The notes below the pieces were generated by a model, which was given only the letters and a program-made list of their open reading frames with translations, searched no databases and was not told where the DNA came from. DNA of 64,000 nucleotides. It comes from Metaphire vulgaris (lineage: Eukaryota > Annelida > Clitellata > Crassiclitellata > Megascolecidae). The number at the start of each line of letters is the position of its first letter. Positions within the stretch are counted from its first letter, which is position 1. Where the stretch lies: positions 1,986,001-2,050,000 of the forward strand of contig CM030870.1 of NCBI GenBank assembly GCA_018105865.1. The letters run 5' to 3'. The position numbers and the translations under genes were made by a program. This document shows, one piece after another, positions 44,460 to 54,671 of this stretch.

Positions 44460-45295
44460 AATTACTCAAGATTCCAGGCGTGGCCTAGTGCCATTTGCAT
44501 GTTGCAAAGAACGAGTAGATGGTCTGATCCAATGTCAGCCCCAGAGAAACTCCTGCACATATGTATATGTTCTTTGAACCTACTGTCTACCAGAACATAG
44601 TCAATCATGTTTTTGGTCTGTCCATCTGCTGATTCCCATGTCCACTTCTGGCTGTGTCTTCCAGGGTTTTTTGTATTCGCTACAAAATGCAGTGTTCTTG
44701 TGCAAATTGTAGTCTCACGCCTCTTTCATTGCGCTTGCCGATACCATGTTGGCCACGACATGGGTCCAGCCGTCAGAGTCGTCCCCAACTTTTGCATTCC
44801 AGTCGCCCATCAAAACTCTCACGTCCCAAGTTGGGATTTCCTTCAGCTGTTGATAGAACTCTTCTCTCTCCTCTTCATTAGCATCGCTAGTTGGAGCATA
44901 AACTTGCACAGCTGTGATTTTATGTTGGTATGCCTCGAACCTTGCCACAATGATCCTTGGTGATACTACTCTTACCACATTAGTGCTCTCTGTGCTCATC
45001 AGAACGTGGCCGGACAAAATATTACGGACAAAATGTCACGGACTAAATGTCACGGGTTGGAACTGAGGTTAGGCTTAGGGTTACATGTTATCCCCATTAC
45101 ATGTAACCCATCTAACCATCTTGTTCATGCCATTTTGTCCCCATGACATCTTGTCTGTGACATTTTGTCCTAGCACCCATCAGAAGGCCAACTCCTTTCT
45201 CGTGCCTGGATTCCTCTCCAGAGTACAGAAACCAACCTCCCATCGCATCCCCACTTACTATTCTGTTTAACATGACTCTGGTGAAAACTTTCCCT
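44460..45295 (-). pseudogene. LINE APE-type endonuclease domain, with foldback insertion
   Basis: Minus strand encodes GVGLLM and, after the insertion at 45005-45177, STESTNVVRVVSPRIIVARF, VQVYAPTSDANEEEREEFYQ and VLMGDWNAKVGDDSDGW, i.e. the YAPT and GD(W)NA catalytic motifs of APE endonucleases in non-LTR elements (the CFDP2-like family). No RT follows. Confidence 0.85.
45005..45177. mobile_element. Foldback MITE with telomere-like core (b), 173 bp
   Basis: Arms CGTGGCCGGACAAAATATTA... and reversed GGTGCTAGGACAAAATGTCA... each contain repeated GGACAAAATGTCAC-type motifs. Core around 45063-45085 reads GGTTAGGCTTAGGGTTAC. CATCAGAA is duplicated at 44997-45004 and 45178-45185. The LINE frame joins across it. 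Confidence 0.85.
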
Positions 45296-45589
45296 GATAC
45301 ACTTAAGAGTGACGAACACTAGTGTAAGATTTCACCAGAAGAGTGCTAGCATAGAGGAATACTACCAAGGAAAGTGGAGACCATCTATGATGGGAGACTA
45401 TTGTTGGACACTGACACACTAACTAAACATTTCTATTTTACGCTGCCTATTCTGCAACATAATAGTGTAATCTTATTCCACCTGAGACATTACATTGCAG
45501 CTTTCTAATTTAAATTAATGGTTTAAATATTTTCTAAAACATGTGATGCAGAAATTTCAAATATATATTCAGGTTCAGCATGCAAAAAT

Positions 45590-47690
45590 GTATACGATAG
45601 TATATGGAGACAAGGCCTGTCGAAACCATGCACCAAATGGGATACCCTGAGAAAATTGTAAGACTTCTCGAAAACTAATATGCACACCTAGCGCAGTTCG
45701 AGTCCAGTGTGAGCTCACAGACTGGTTTGAGACAATGGTAGCCCTCCAGGGATGCGCACTGTCACCCCTACTATTCAACATCTTTCTCGAACTAATCATG
45801 GCAAGAAGCACTGGGAGATGTAGACATCGGAGTAATTTCAGTTGATTCACAATAAACAACTTACGCCTTGCAAACGATATAACCGGAATTGCAGAAACAG
45901 AGCAAGACCTACAGCTCATAATAGACAGAATATACAAAGAGAGTAGAAGAATAGGAATGAAAATAAATGCAGAAAAGACAGAAACACAACTCATATCAAA
46001 GAAAGGCGCAGTAGAGATTGAGCTCAATGGAGAGGTACTGAAGCAAAGCAATCAGCTCATATACCTTGGAGGTGTCATACACTCCGATGGGTCATCCAAA
46101 TCAGACATCAGCAGAAGAATTTGGCAAACTAGTGATGCAATGAGAAGACTGCAGACCATATTGAAGAACAAAAAGATCAAAATACCCACCAAGATCCATG
46201 TATATAAATCACTGGTGCTGAGCATCCTACTATATAACTCAAGAGACATGGGCGCTCACAGCTGAGTTGCAGCAAAAACAAAAGGTATTTTAAAAGGGCT
46301 GCCTTTAACCTTTTAAAGGGGGAATTAAATTTTTTAAGTCATCCCCCGACGGGTGAATTAATTTTTGGAAAAGGCGTTCGTATGAAAACGTGAACATATA
46401 CGTTATAAACTTACTATATTTCAGGCTATATAGAAGCTAGAAAGATGCGGTTTGCACCGTTGTTGAGCATTTTTATTGCTCTTTCTATCCATCCGTGCCA
46501 AAAGAAAAAAGTTGGGGGTAGGGACCACTCTACACTCCAAAATCGGACCCCTCCCCAACATTTTGTTCAAATTTTGATCAAAGGTCAATAGCAAAATGTC
46601 TTCAGCGATAAACCCACAAATGTGAGTTCTAGAGTTCTAGAGGAGTGTAATTGGAACAGAATAGTGCAAAAATTTTGAAGATCGGACCGTTTCATACCCA
46701 AGTGTCAATTGCTGGTTGAAATGACAATTACGCGAACGGATTTTCAATGTGAAAAACCGAACAACTCAGTATATTTCAGGCTATATAGAAGCTAGAAAGA
46801 TGCGGTTTGCACCATTTTTGAGCATTTTTATTGGTCTTTCGAACCATCCGTGTAAAAAAATTGGGGGTAGGGTCCCCTCTACACCCCAAAATCGGACCAT
46901 GTCCGACAAAAAAATTTCAAAGCTCAATAAAAAAAATTTTCAGCGGTGACCCCCCAACTGTGAGCAGGAAAGTTGTAGGGATGTGTAATTGGAACAGAAT
47001 AGTGCAAAAATTTTGAAGATCGGACCATATTTGGCATACTTATGGCCATTCTAGCCTCCGGCTGAAGATTTTTCCTATACATTTTCCAGCCTTGGTTGTT
47101 ACAAAGCCAATATCTCTTGCATATATAGTCAGCGTTATCGAAAATGGTGCTGCCGCCTATCGAATGGATGTGAGCTAACTCGGTTGCCGCGTTGGAATTT
47201 TGAAAATCGTGCAGGTCCGCAGTACACAGTCGCTTATGTAACGCACCGTTTATAGACGGCTAACGCCGTTTGGTCATAGTTTTCCGCCGCCGTCTTAAAA
47301 CGGCTAACCCTTGGAAAAGGTTAAGAATAGGTGGCATATCCAAGAGGGAACACCAAATTAATGAAGACATCAGAAAACAGCTAGGCGCAAGACCGACCAG
47401 TAACCAACATAATTCAAGAAAGAAGGTTGAGATTCTTCGACATGTCAACAGAATGGATAAAAACAGAATACCATACAAAGCCCTGTTTGGAAGAGTCAAA
47501 GGAGAAAGATCAAGAGGACATCAGAGGAAAAGATGGCCAGACAACATAAGAGAAGACTGCACCAAACTGGACTAGATGTAATGGCGTCCACAATACTTAC
47601 ACAAAACCGCACTAGATGGAGATTCATATCGAGGTTGTCAAGGCTTGCAGAAACATCGTCACGGCATTGATGATAATGATGACGATGATG
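45590..47690 (+). pseudogene. 5'-truncated LINE with 10-bp duplication, split by a TTAA element
   Basis: Plus-strand LINE: frameshifted DSIWRQGL, FETMVGVRQGCALSPLLFN-like, then LRFANDITGIAETEQDLQLI (YADD changed to FAND), GMKINAEKTETQLI, QLIYLGGVIHSDGSS, then after the TTAA element (46305-47324) SKREHQINEDIRKQLGARPT and HVNRMDKNRIPYKALFGRVK, GERSRGHQRKRWPDNIRED. Ends in GATGATGATG. ATGCAAAAAT flanks it at 45580-45589 and 47691-47700. Confidence 0.9.
46305..47324. mobile_element. TTAA-flanked inverted-repeat element, copy 3
   Basis: TTAA at 46305-46308 and 47321-47324; left TTAACCTTTTAAAGGGGG, right CCCTTGGAAAAGGTTAA. Duplicated unit starts at 46415 and 46771 (356 bp). Splits a LINE whose frame is continuous outside. 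Confidence 0.88.
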
Positions 47691-47869
47691 ATGCAAAAAT
47701 CTAATAGTTTTACAAAAAACTGTAAAAGAAACAAAATTTCCCTAAAATTTGTTGGCCAGTGAGAGATATGGACAAATTAACTTGGTATAATTGAAAAAAA
47801 GTCAAGCACTACACTTCAGGGAAAATATTTGCACTTGTTCAATCACATTCAGCCAAATCACAGTAAATC

Positions 47870-48335
47870 GTCAGTCATGGATAGCCAGATTGGCCGTTGC
47901 GATTGCTCTCCATAAAGTTCTGACCTGAGCACACTGGAGTGCTTCGGTGGCTGTTAGTCCACAGTCATCCCAGATTTTACGAAGCCAGGTGGTTTGTGGT
48001 CTTCCTCGAGGTTGATGCCAATCAAGGGCATCTGTGTCACCATCTCGGACAGATACAGCCAGGCGGAGTATGGCAGAGGCAGGTACTTTGATCGGGAGTC
48101 GTGCTACATGTCCGAAGAGATCAAGACACCGACAACGGATTTGTGATTGTATAGTCTCCTGGCCAGATCGTGAATAAATCTCATCATTGCGTACAATGTC
48201 AAACCATCTAACATTCAAGATCCGACGCTGGGCCTTTGTGCGGAATGCCTCAATTTTCTGCCAATCTCGATTGGTCATAGCCCAGATCTCGCTGCCATAG
48301 AGAAGAACTGGGACAATCAGAGAGGTGTACATCGG
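47870..48335 (-). pseudogene. LINE C-terminal part, best copy of its family
   Basis: One open frame of 153 codons on the minus strand: MYTSLIVPVLLYGSEIWAMT, KIEAFRTKAQRRILNVRWFD, DLFGHVARLPIKVPASAILR, PRGRPQTTWLRKIWDDCGLT, ALQCAQVRTLWRAIATAN. Serves as reference for the disrupted copies at 410, 14255 and 43766. Truncated at its 5' side 80 nt from the PIAS SP-RING exon. Confidence 0.85.
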
Positions 48336-48415
48336 GAATTTGGTAAATGCTTACTATTTATTATCTATGATGCATTGGTCAATAATAGAATATTTTTAAA
48401 ATTTTCATTACACAC

Positions 48416-48576
48416 CCATCAATTATTAGTGTCACATATTCTGCAGGGCGGTCACATATAGGGCAAATCCATGTTGGCTTCTTTTCGTTCATCTGAATAA
48501 ATGTACGGGCATCAAAACACTGCAGATGATTGCATTGTGTTGATCGACATGGAACAGTCATGCGCATCTTACCAAC
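48416..48576 (-). CDS. PIAS: PIAS-family SUMO ligase, SP-RING exon
   Basis: The catalytic heart of the E3 SUMO ligase. It recruits the SUMO-charged UBC9 and acts in the nucleus on transcription factors and chromatin proteins. Acceptor ATATTAG (48578-48577), phase 0. Encodes [40 protein letters not shown] and [14 protein letters not shown]. The zinc ligands C (CNHLQC), H and the CPIC pair, and the QMNEKKPTW(I)CP signature, are all intact. Donor after GATGG at 48415 (GTGTGT), phase 2, fits the next exon. The intron happens to stay open for a few codons reading CVMKILK, which mimics the next exon. Confidence 0.97.
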
Positions 48577-48916
48577 CTAATATAGAAAAACATAAAACCT
48601 AAAGGAGCATTTGAAAGCAGAATTCACAGCCAAACTTGAAACAAAACCCCAACAGTACAATCATGCCTTTTTAACCCCTTAACTGGGGAGTGGGGATCCC
48701 GGATATATCCATCCATTTTACATTGAGTTACAGTTAAATACACGGTTAAGGGGTTAAATACACTAATTCACTTCAGACATACTAGTTTCTTCCACATTCA
48801 ACTCAAGCAAGATATAACAGTTAAGAAAAAAGAAAAGATCGTGGCCTCTCTAATTGAACAGGCAAAATTTCTTCACAATCTCTTGGCTGCCATTTCAAAT
48901 AATCTAAAATATAACT

Positions 48917-49761
48917 TAGGGACCTGCAAAACTTCTATTCGATAGTGAAACAAAGAACTGATTCGATTCAAAGGAGAGCTGATTGATCCAAATAGTTTCA
49001 ATTTTTTGTCTCGCTAAAACTATATATAGTCACATAGGTTGAAAAAGTTAGTTTTCTAATTTTAAATTATAAATACTGAAAATCCAGGAGCACCTCTGAG
49101 TAGAAATAAAGAGGCACTATATAAGTCCCTTATTATATTAAATTTAATTCTAAAGTCTTAGAACATACACATTAAAATATAGACTTTAACAATCATAGTA
49201 AAAATCTGTCTTCCATGTTGCTTAGTGCCATCGCTTCAAAGGTGTGGCCTAGTACCTGATCGTTAAAATTTTAAATTAAATCAAATCAAGAAAAACGACT
49301 TTTACTGATAATTATAGTTCAGCTTCTCACTTAGTAAGTTAGCTATTATTTCGTTCTATTACTTTACTGCTAATTTCTTGCTGAATTAGATTACAATACG
49401 TATCATTATACATCATCTTGTGTCTCTAACACTGTCAATAATTGTAAGGTCTTTCTGCTTTGTTTGTAGATGGTGAAAGCTATATTGAAATACATAAAGT
49501 CAGTTGAATTTTCTAAATATTTAGAGATAAGGCTATATATGTACTCAATAAAACTATATATGTACATTAAATGAATTATCCACTTTCCACCAATTGTACT
49601 TGTAGCACCAAATTATTGAAATATCTACTGCTATTGAATTCAACAATGTTACAAAAATTTTACAAGCATTCACTGATTTGATTTGATATTCGATTCTAAT
49701 CAAAAACCTGATTCTATTCGAAATTTGATTCAAGCAAAAATTTGCGATTAACAGGTCCCTA
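48917..49761. mobile_element. hAT-type element (845 bp)
   Basis: Ends TAGGGACCTG and CAGGTCCCTA, duplication ATATAACT at 48909-48916 and 49762-49769 (perfect). Subterminal TTCGATTCAA / TTGATTCGAA-type motifs near both ends. No ORF. Lies in a PIAS intron. Confidence 0.9.
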
Positions 49762-50025
49762 ATATAACTTTAACAACAAATCAAGTCCAAAAATCAAAAC
49801 ATTAAAACTCAAATCTAAGATCAAAAGAATCAAACATTTATACATGAAACAGTAGGCCTACTGTGAAGAGAATTATAAAAATATGCAGGACATTGAATTT
49901 CATCTCATCCTAGCTATACACATTATCCCAATTATTGCCATTATCCCACTGATATGATATAATTACATAACATCTATCAGACACAGTGTAGAAAGTACAG
50001 GATTGTAACATATAATGAAACCTAC

Positions 50026-50099
50026 TGGACATTTCAGGGATACCCGAAGACTTGTTGTTGCAATTTCATTGTCACTATTAGAAGCCAGCTTTTCTTTAA
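50026..50099 (-). CDS. PIAS: PIAS-family SUMO ligase, exon before the SP-RING
   Basis: A 74-bp exon missed by simple ORF searches. Acceptor TGCTTTAG (50101-50100), phase 1 entry completing an Ile codon. Encodes IKEKLASNSDNEIATTSLRV and SLKCP, matching the highly conserved (I/V)KEKL....D.EIATT..RVSL.CP of PIAS proteins, immediately N-terminal to the SP-RING. Donor CCA|GTAGGT at 50025, phase 0. Confidence 0.95.
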
Positions 50100-50451
50100 C
50101 TAAAGCACACAAAAAATAAACAAACATTTGTAATTAATTTGCACAAGTAATAAGTTAAGAAAATCTTAGCAGTATAAGGGTTAAGAAAGTGTAGTTTACC
50201 AGTTAGTGGTAGTCTACCAGTTACTGCTGACACAAAAATGATAAAATATTCAGTTTGATTCAGGGCAGTGAATTCTCAGAGTGAAGAAGGAATAAGCAAT
50301 GTTCCACAAAACAATATCGCTGAATTTTGTGGCAGAAGGTTGCTAGCCCTAGGTGGTCGGCTAATATAATATCTGATAATATAATCTAAGATGATGTTTC
50401 CTGCAGTACTGAACCTTAGGTGTTGGGGCAAGAAATGCCCATATATGTCCA

Positions 50452-50456
<5 letters not shown>

Positions 50457-50518
<62 letters not shown>
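50457..50518. repeat. AT microsatellite (~62 bp)
   Basis: About thirty uninterrupted AT units ending exactly at the left terminus of the element starting at 50519. Confidence 0.95.
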
Positions 50519-50521
<3 letters not shown>

Positions 50522-50630
50522 ACAGTCAAAAACGTGTAATTAGTCATTACACCTAAATGACTAAAATAACCAGTCATTTCATGCAATGACTAACATTTCC
50601 AATGATTTATTTCACACTTTGACTAACCCG

Positions 50631-50816
50631 CTATTTTCACTAATATAATCCTATAAGACAAAACAAAATTATTAAAATCAATGTAACATTTTAATATTGC
50701 ATAAAGCCGTGTTACACCGACCGCTATTTTTGCTAATATAATCCTATAAGACAAAACAAAATTATTAAAATCAATGTAACATTTTAATATTGCATAAAGC
50801 CATGTTACAATATGAT
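50631..50816. repeat. Tandem duplication (~93 bp unit)
   Basis: A segment beginning CGCTATTTT(C/T) and ending GCATAAAGCC(G/A)TGTTACA occurs twice in direct tandem, within the left arm of the inverted-repeat element. Copies differ at only a few bases. Confidence 0.9.
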
Positions 50817-50975
50817 TGAATGAGAAATGAGAAAAGGTTAGTTAAATGTTCGTGTTATTCCAAAAATATGTTAAATATGTAACTTGTTCATCTCAATGTT
50901 TATTTTGACATGCAATGGAGCCGTGACATCTACTGATATAATGAAGCGCGTTCATCAGAGTACTGGGCACGGGGG

Positions 50976-52111
50976 TTAGGTTAGGTTAGAAAGTCGATTT
51001 ATATAGCGCAAAAACATGAACGAAAAGTCAAAGGCTAGAGCGCTTTACACTAATACGATGTCTCGAAGAAATGAGTTTTAAGTTTCCTTGCGAACGATTC
51101 AAGACTGGACTCTCTGGTCACATGGCCGGGTAATGCATTCCAAAGAATAGGGTTTCCGCACTTGAACGACCTCTCGCCAAACTTTGCCGTTCGAGACGGA
51201 GGAGGAACGACCAGTCTGACGTCTCAACTGGACCTCAGTTGCAGACGCCTGTCGGTAGATGATGGTCTTAGGACCAACGACGCCAGATAGTCCGGGAAAG
51301 CTGGATCGTGCAGGGCACGGAACGTGAGGATGCACCTCTTGTAGGCAACATGCTCCGGGATGCGAAGCCAATGTAGCTTCTCTTTCAGAAAAGGGGAGAT
51401 GTGCTCTCCCCTTCGAACTCAAGATCATCCGGGCAGAGGTGTTAAGAACCATCTGCAGCCGATTGAGCTGGTAGTCGGGCAGGCCCCAGAGAATACTGTT
51501 GCAGTAATCGACCCGATTGATGATGAAAGCCCGGACTAGGAGAGTCGCAGCCGAGTTTGATAGGTGACGGCGAATCTCCCTGATCCGCCGCAGCTGATAA
51601 TAGCAGGACCGGGAGACGTTTCCAATATGAACGTCAAACGTAAGCGATGCGTCGAAGTGGACTCCCAAGAGGCGTACATCAGAGGATGGAAGGACGTGCT
51701 CTCCGTCGATCAGGAACGGGGCGCAAGTGATCAGGTGTCTCCTCCTCGGAGTCGCGAGCCACAATAGTTCTGTCTTGCGAGGATTTAGCGCAAGACGATT
51801 CACGTCCGTCCACTTTTTGATCCTGGTGACGCAGTCAGAGATGCGAGCACGGAGTCCCTCGGTGTCAGAGGGGAGGCAAAAAGAGTAAATTTGCATATCA
51901 TCCGAGTAAGCGTGCGCCTCCAAACCGCAGGACCTGACTATGTCGCTAATCTCTGCGACATAAAGAATGAAGAGCAGGGGTCCTAAAACCGACCCCTGCG
52001 GCACTCCACTGAGGACCCGGCGCGGGGACGACGTTTGTCCTTTCCAGCAGACTGACTGCGTTCTGTCCGTAAGGTAGTCACGTAGCCAGGCGAGAACCTG
52101 AGGACAAGGAC
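50976..52111 (-). pseudogene. CR1-like LINE, RT core to 3' end
   Basis: Minus strand: VLAWLRDYLTDRTQSV, SGVPQGSVLGPLLFILYV, LEAHAYSDDMQIYSF (YSDD instead of YADD), NRLALNPRKTELLWLA, VRLLGVHFDASLTF, INRVDYCNSILWGLPDYQLN, then a frameshift near 51400 and the C-terminal domain. The 3' UTR holds the shared 'gatttatatagcgc..agagcgcttta' motif and the tail is (CTAAC)n (GTTAGGTTAGGTTAG on the plus strand). Confidence 0.88.
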
Positions 52112-52158
52112 AAGATGATGAAGACTTTATCAACCAAATATACTAACATAACAGATAG

Positions 52159-52298
52159 TGCCCTGCATTATATCCTTCTCCAGACATTCCTGCTTTGTTT
52201 GCATAATATGTCCCCAGTATTTCAAAGAAAACTGAAATACTGGGGACATATTATGCGAACAAAGCAGGAATGTCTGGAGAAGGATATAATGCAGGGCA
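52159..52298. repeat. 66-bp near-perfect hairpin
   Basis: Left arm 52159-52224 and right arm 52233-52298 are reverse complements with one mismatch, separated by an 8-nt loop. The right arm is LINE coding sequence (LKYWGHIMRTKQECLEKDIM). Confidence 0.97.
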
Positions 52299-52480
52299 CA
52301 ATGCCTGGATCATGAAAAAGAGGCAGGCCAAGAAAAAAGTGGGAAGACAACATCAAAGAATGGACAGGACTCACTATCGAGCAGGCGATAAGAAGAGCAG
52401 AAGAGCGTAACATCTGGAAGATGACAGTTCATAATGCAACCAATCTTCGGAGCGAAGACGGTTGAAGACAAGACAAGACA
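52225..52480 (+). pseudogene. LINE C-terminal fragment
   Basis: Frames read LKYWGHIMRTKQECLEKDIM then RGRPRKKWEDNIKEWTGLTI and RAEERNIWKM, the C-terminal end of a non-LTR RT of the RTE/Craft-like sort (clade inferred only). 3' of it is GAAGACAAGACAAGACAA. Confidence 0.8.
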
Positions 52481-52539
52481 ACAGATAGACCTCACGTGTT
52501 ATGATAACACCCGAGGTTTGTCAAATAATACAGCTACTC

Positions 52540-53283
52540 GAACAACTTAAAGTATTCCTCTTTAGTTATCAATCCAGTTTTTTGTTGCTAGCATGGTGGT
52601 CAGCAAAACAGCAGAAAAGTAGAGGCAATTAACTCTAGAAAGTACAGAAATTGAACAGGTCAAAAGCTTTACATATGTAGGAGGACAAATAACAAGCAAT
52701 GGAAGCCACCAAGCAGACATCAAACAGAAAGTAGCAAAAGGATTACAAACAATGGGAAGACTGAAACGCATCTGGAACTCTAAAGAAATTAAAATAAGCA
52801 CCAAAGTCCAAATCTATAATACCATTGTCATTCTACAAATATTATATGAATCTGAAACCTGGGTCACAAAAAGAGAAGATGAAAAAAGGCTACTCGTTGC
52901 AGAAATGAGCTGCCTAAGAAGAATTCTTAGACTTAGCAGACTTCAAAAACTTAGAAATGAAGATATATGGCAGCGGATTGGGCTAAAGAATACCATCATG
53001 GACAAACTCAAAAAAAGGAGGCTTACATGGTATGGACATGTAAACAGGATGGAAGACTCGAGACTTCCCAAAAAAGCACTCTACACATACAAGGAAGTTA
53101 AAAAAGGAAGAGGCAGGCCCAGAAAAAATGGATAGACAACATAAAAGAAGATTTTATAGAAAGACAACTGAAAATTGCAGAAGGAGGAAAATTAACATTT
53201 GACAAAAAGGCCTGGAAATGTTTTCTGACTGGCTATTGTCACTAATGAGTTGGCAGAAAGCAATTATGATGATGATGATGATG
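52540..53283 (+). pseudogene. LINE C-terminal half with ATG tail
   Basis: Plus strand: IEQVKSFTYVGGQITSNGSH, MGRLKRIWNSKEIKISTKVQ, NTIVILQILYESETWVT, LRRILRLSRLQ, RRLTWYGHVNRMEDSRLPKK, KGRGRPRKNG. After the stop, GCCTGG...GCTATTGTCACTAATGAGTTGG and a (GATGAT) tail. The small copy at 1936-2147 has the same end. Confidence 0.85.
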
Positions 53284-54356
53284 TTGTTCTACTTGTGCTC
53301 TGAATGTGTTTTTTATAGCTCTGTTATCCATTTTAGCATCTGCTGTATTCGTACTAACTGAAACGTCAAGGAGCTACTTCCATTTATATAGAACCACATT
53401 TCTATAGGAGGGTGTACTGGAAATCGAGTCTCTAGTCTTGCCCACTTGAATTTTAATGTCTGGATTAGTGTCGATATTTCAGTTAACAGGAGTGTCAATA
53501 TTTCAGTTAACAGGTTCTCTGTTAGTGCCACTATTAGTGTAACAATTGGTGGGAATATGAGTGCCAAACAATGAATTGAATGAATCTGTTAATGACTAAC
53601 AAAGACAGTAAAGGGGGAGCCTGAAAATATGGCCAGTGATAATCCAACCATGCTAACACAGCCTGAGATGCAGAAATCGCAGTCTTATAGGACTATATTA
53701 GTGAAAATAGCAGGCCAGTAAAAGTGTGAAATAAATCATTGGAAAAGTTAATCATTGCATGAAACAACTGACCCTATGGGGCATTACAGGCAATGGCTGA
53801 AACTTTGTCATTTCGTGTAATGACTAATTACACGTTTTGACTGTAACACACACACACAGGGGCGCCCACACAAGGGGGGAAAGGAAGCAAATGCTTCCTG
53901 AAAAACCTAGGGGGGAAGAAATTCCCCCCCTGAGTTTTGGTATCACGTTAGAGTAGTATATTAATTCAATAGGCCCCTCAATGACTGCGCAATTACTGGC
54001 TTTATTGCAGTGCAATTTTGTAACTTCATATAAGATTACCGGTACTCAATTCAAGCTCAAGTTCATTATTATCAGGCATTCATAAAACGTTATTACTATT
54101 ATTGTAACTTTTACGTAGTCATTCTAACGATGAAGAGTGCAAACTTCCTGTGAAATATAAATCGTTTATAACAAACTAATAGACTCACATGAAGTTTACA
54201 TTCCAAATTAGACTACTGCAACTCCCTCCACTACTGCAGCCTTCCAAATTAAAGACCTCCATCAACAAATTACAATCCATTTAAAACTGTGAAACGGTGC
54301 AATTAAATACTGTTAATAATAATTAGAAATTGCTTGTTTCAGTCAGTTGCCTTAAG

Positions 54357-54671
54357 CAGGGCCTCCGAGAGGGGGGGCAACTGCACAGGGGCCCGGCGGT
54401 CTGGAGGGGGCCCGGGCCGATGATGAATATCTATAATTAACAATAAAATGAGTAATAACACTAAAGAATGGTTAAGATGTTAGCTTAGCACAGGTGCCCG
54501 GCGAGCGCACAAGAGGGCCCGGGACACAGTGCTACTAAAAAAAAAAAAAAAGGTCGTCAACACTTCATAAACGGCTGACAAGCAAAAAAAAAGGTCGTCA
54601 AGAAATTAATACTCCTCAAGGGCCCGCTGCCCATTCTGCACAGGGGCCCGGAATTTCTCTCGGAGGGCCTG
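54357..54671. mobile_element. Nested hAT MITE (315 bp), sister of 34021-34370
   Basis: Ends CAGGGCCTCCGAGAG and CTCTCGGAGGGCCTG. Perfect GCCTTAAG duplication (54349-54356, 54672-54679). Carries A-run plus GGTCGTCAA modules at about 54536 and 54580. Confidence 0.95.

Larger units (their letters stand above)
50519..53847. mobile_element. 3.3-kb long-inverted-repeat DNA element with nested LINEs
   Basis: Left GTTACAGTCAAAAACGTGTA and right (reversed) GTTACAGTCAAAACGTGTAA continue as inverted repeats for roughly 190 bp (through CTATTTTCACTAATATA...CCTATAAGAC). The interior contains a CR1-like LINE (50976-52111), LINE pieces at 52230 and 52540 and a hairpin. No transposase. Superfamily not assigned because the flanks are (AT)n on the left and (AC)n on the right, which hides any duplication. 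Confidence 0.8.

Noticed and set aside
48379..48567. SP-RING ORF taken as ending at its stop codon (KIFYY)
   Set aside because: The next exon at 40615 continues the PIAS family sequence in phase from the GG|GTGTGT donor, so the ORF tail is intron.
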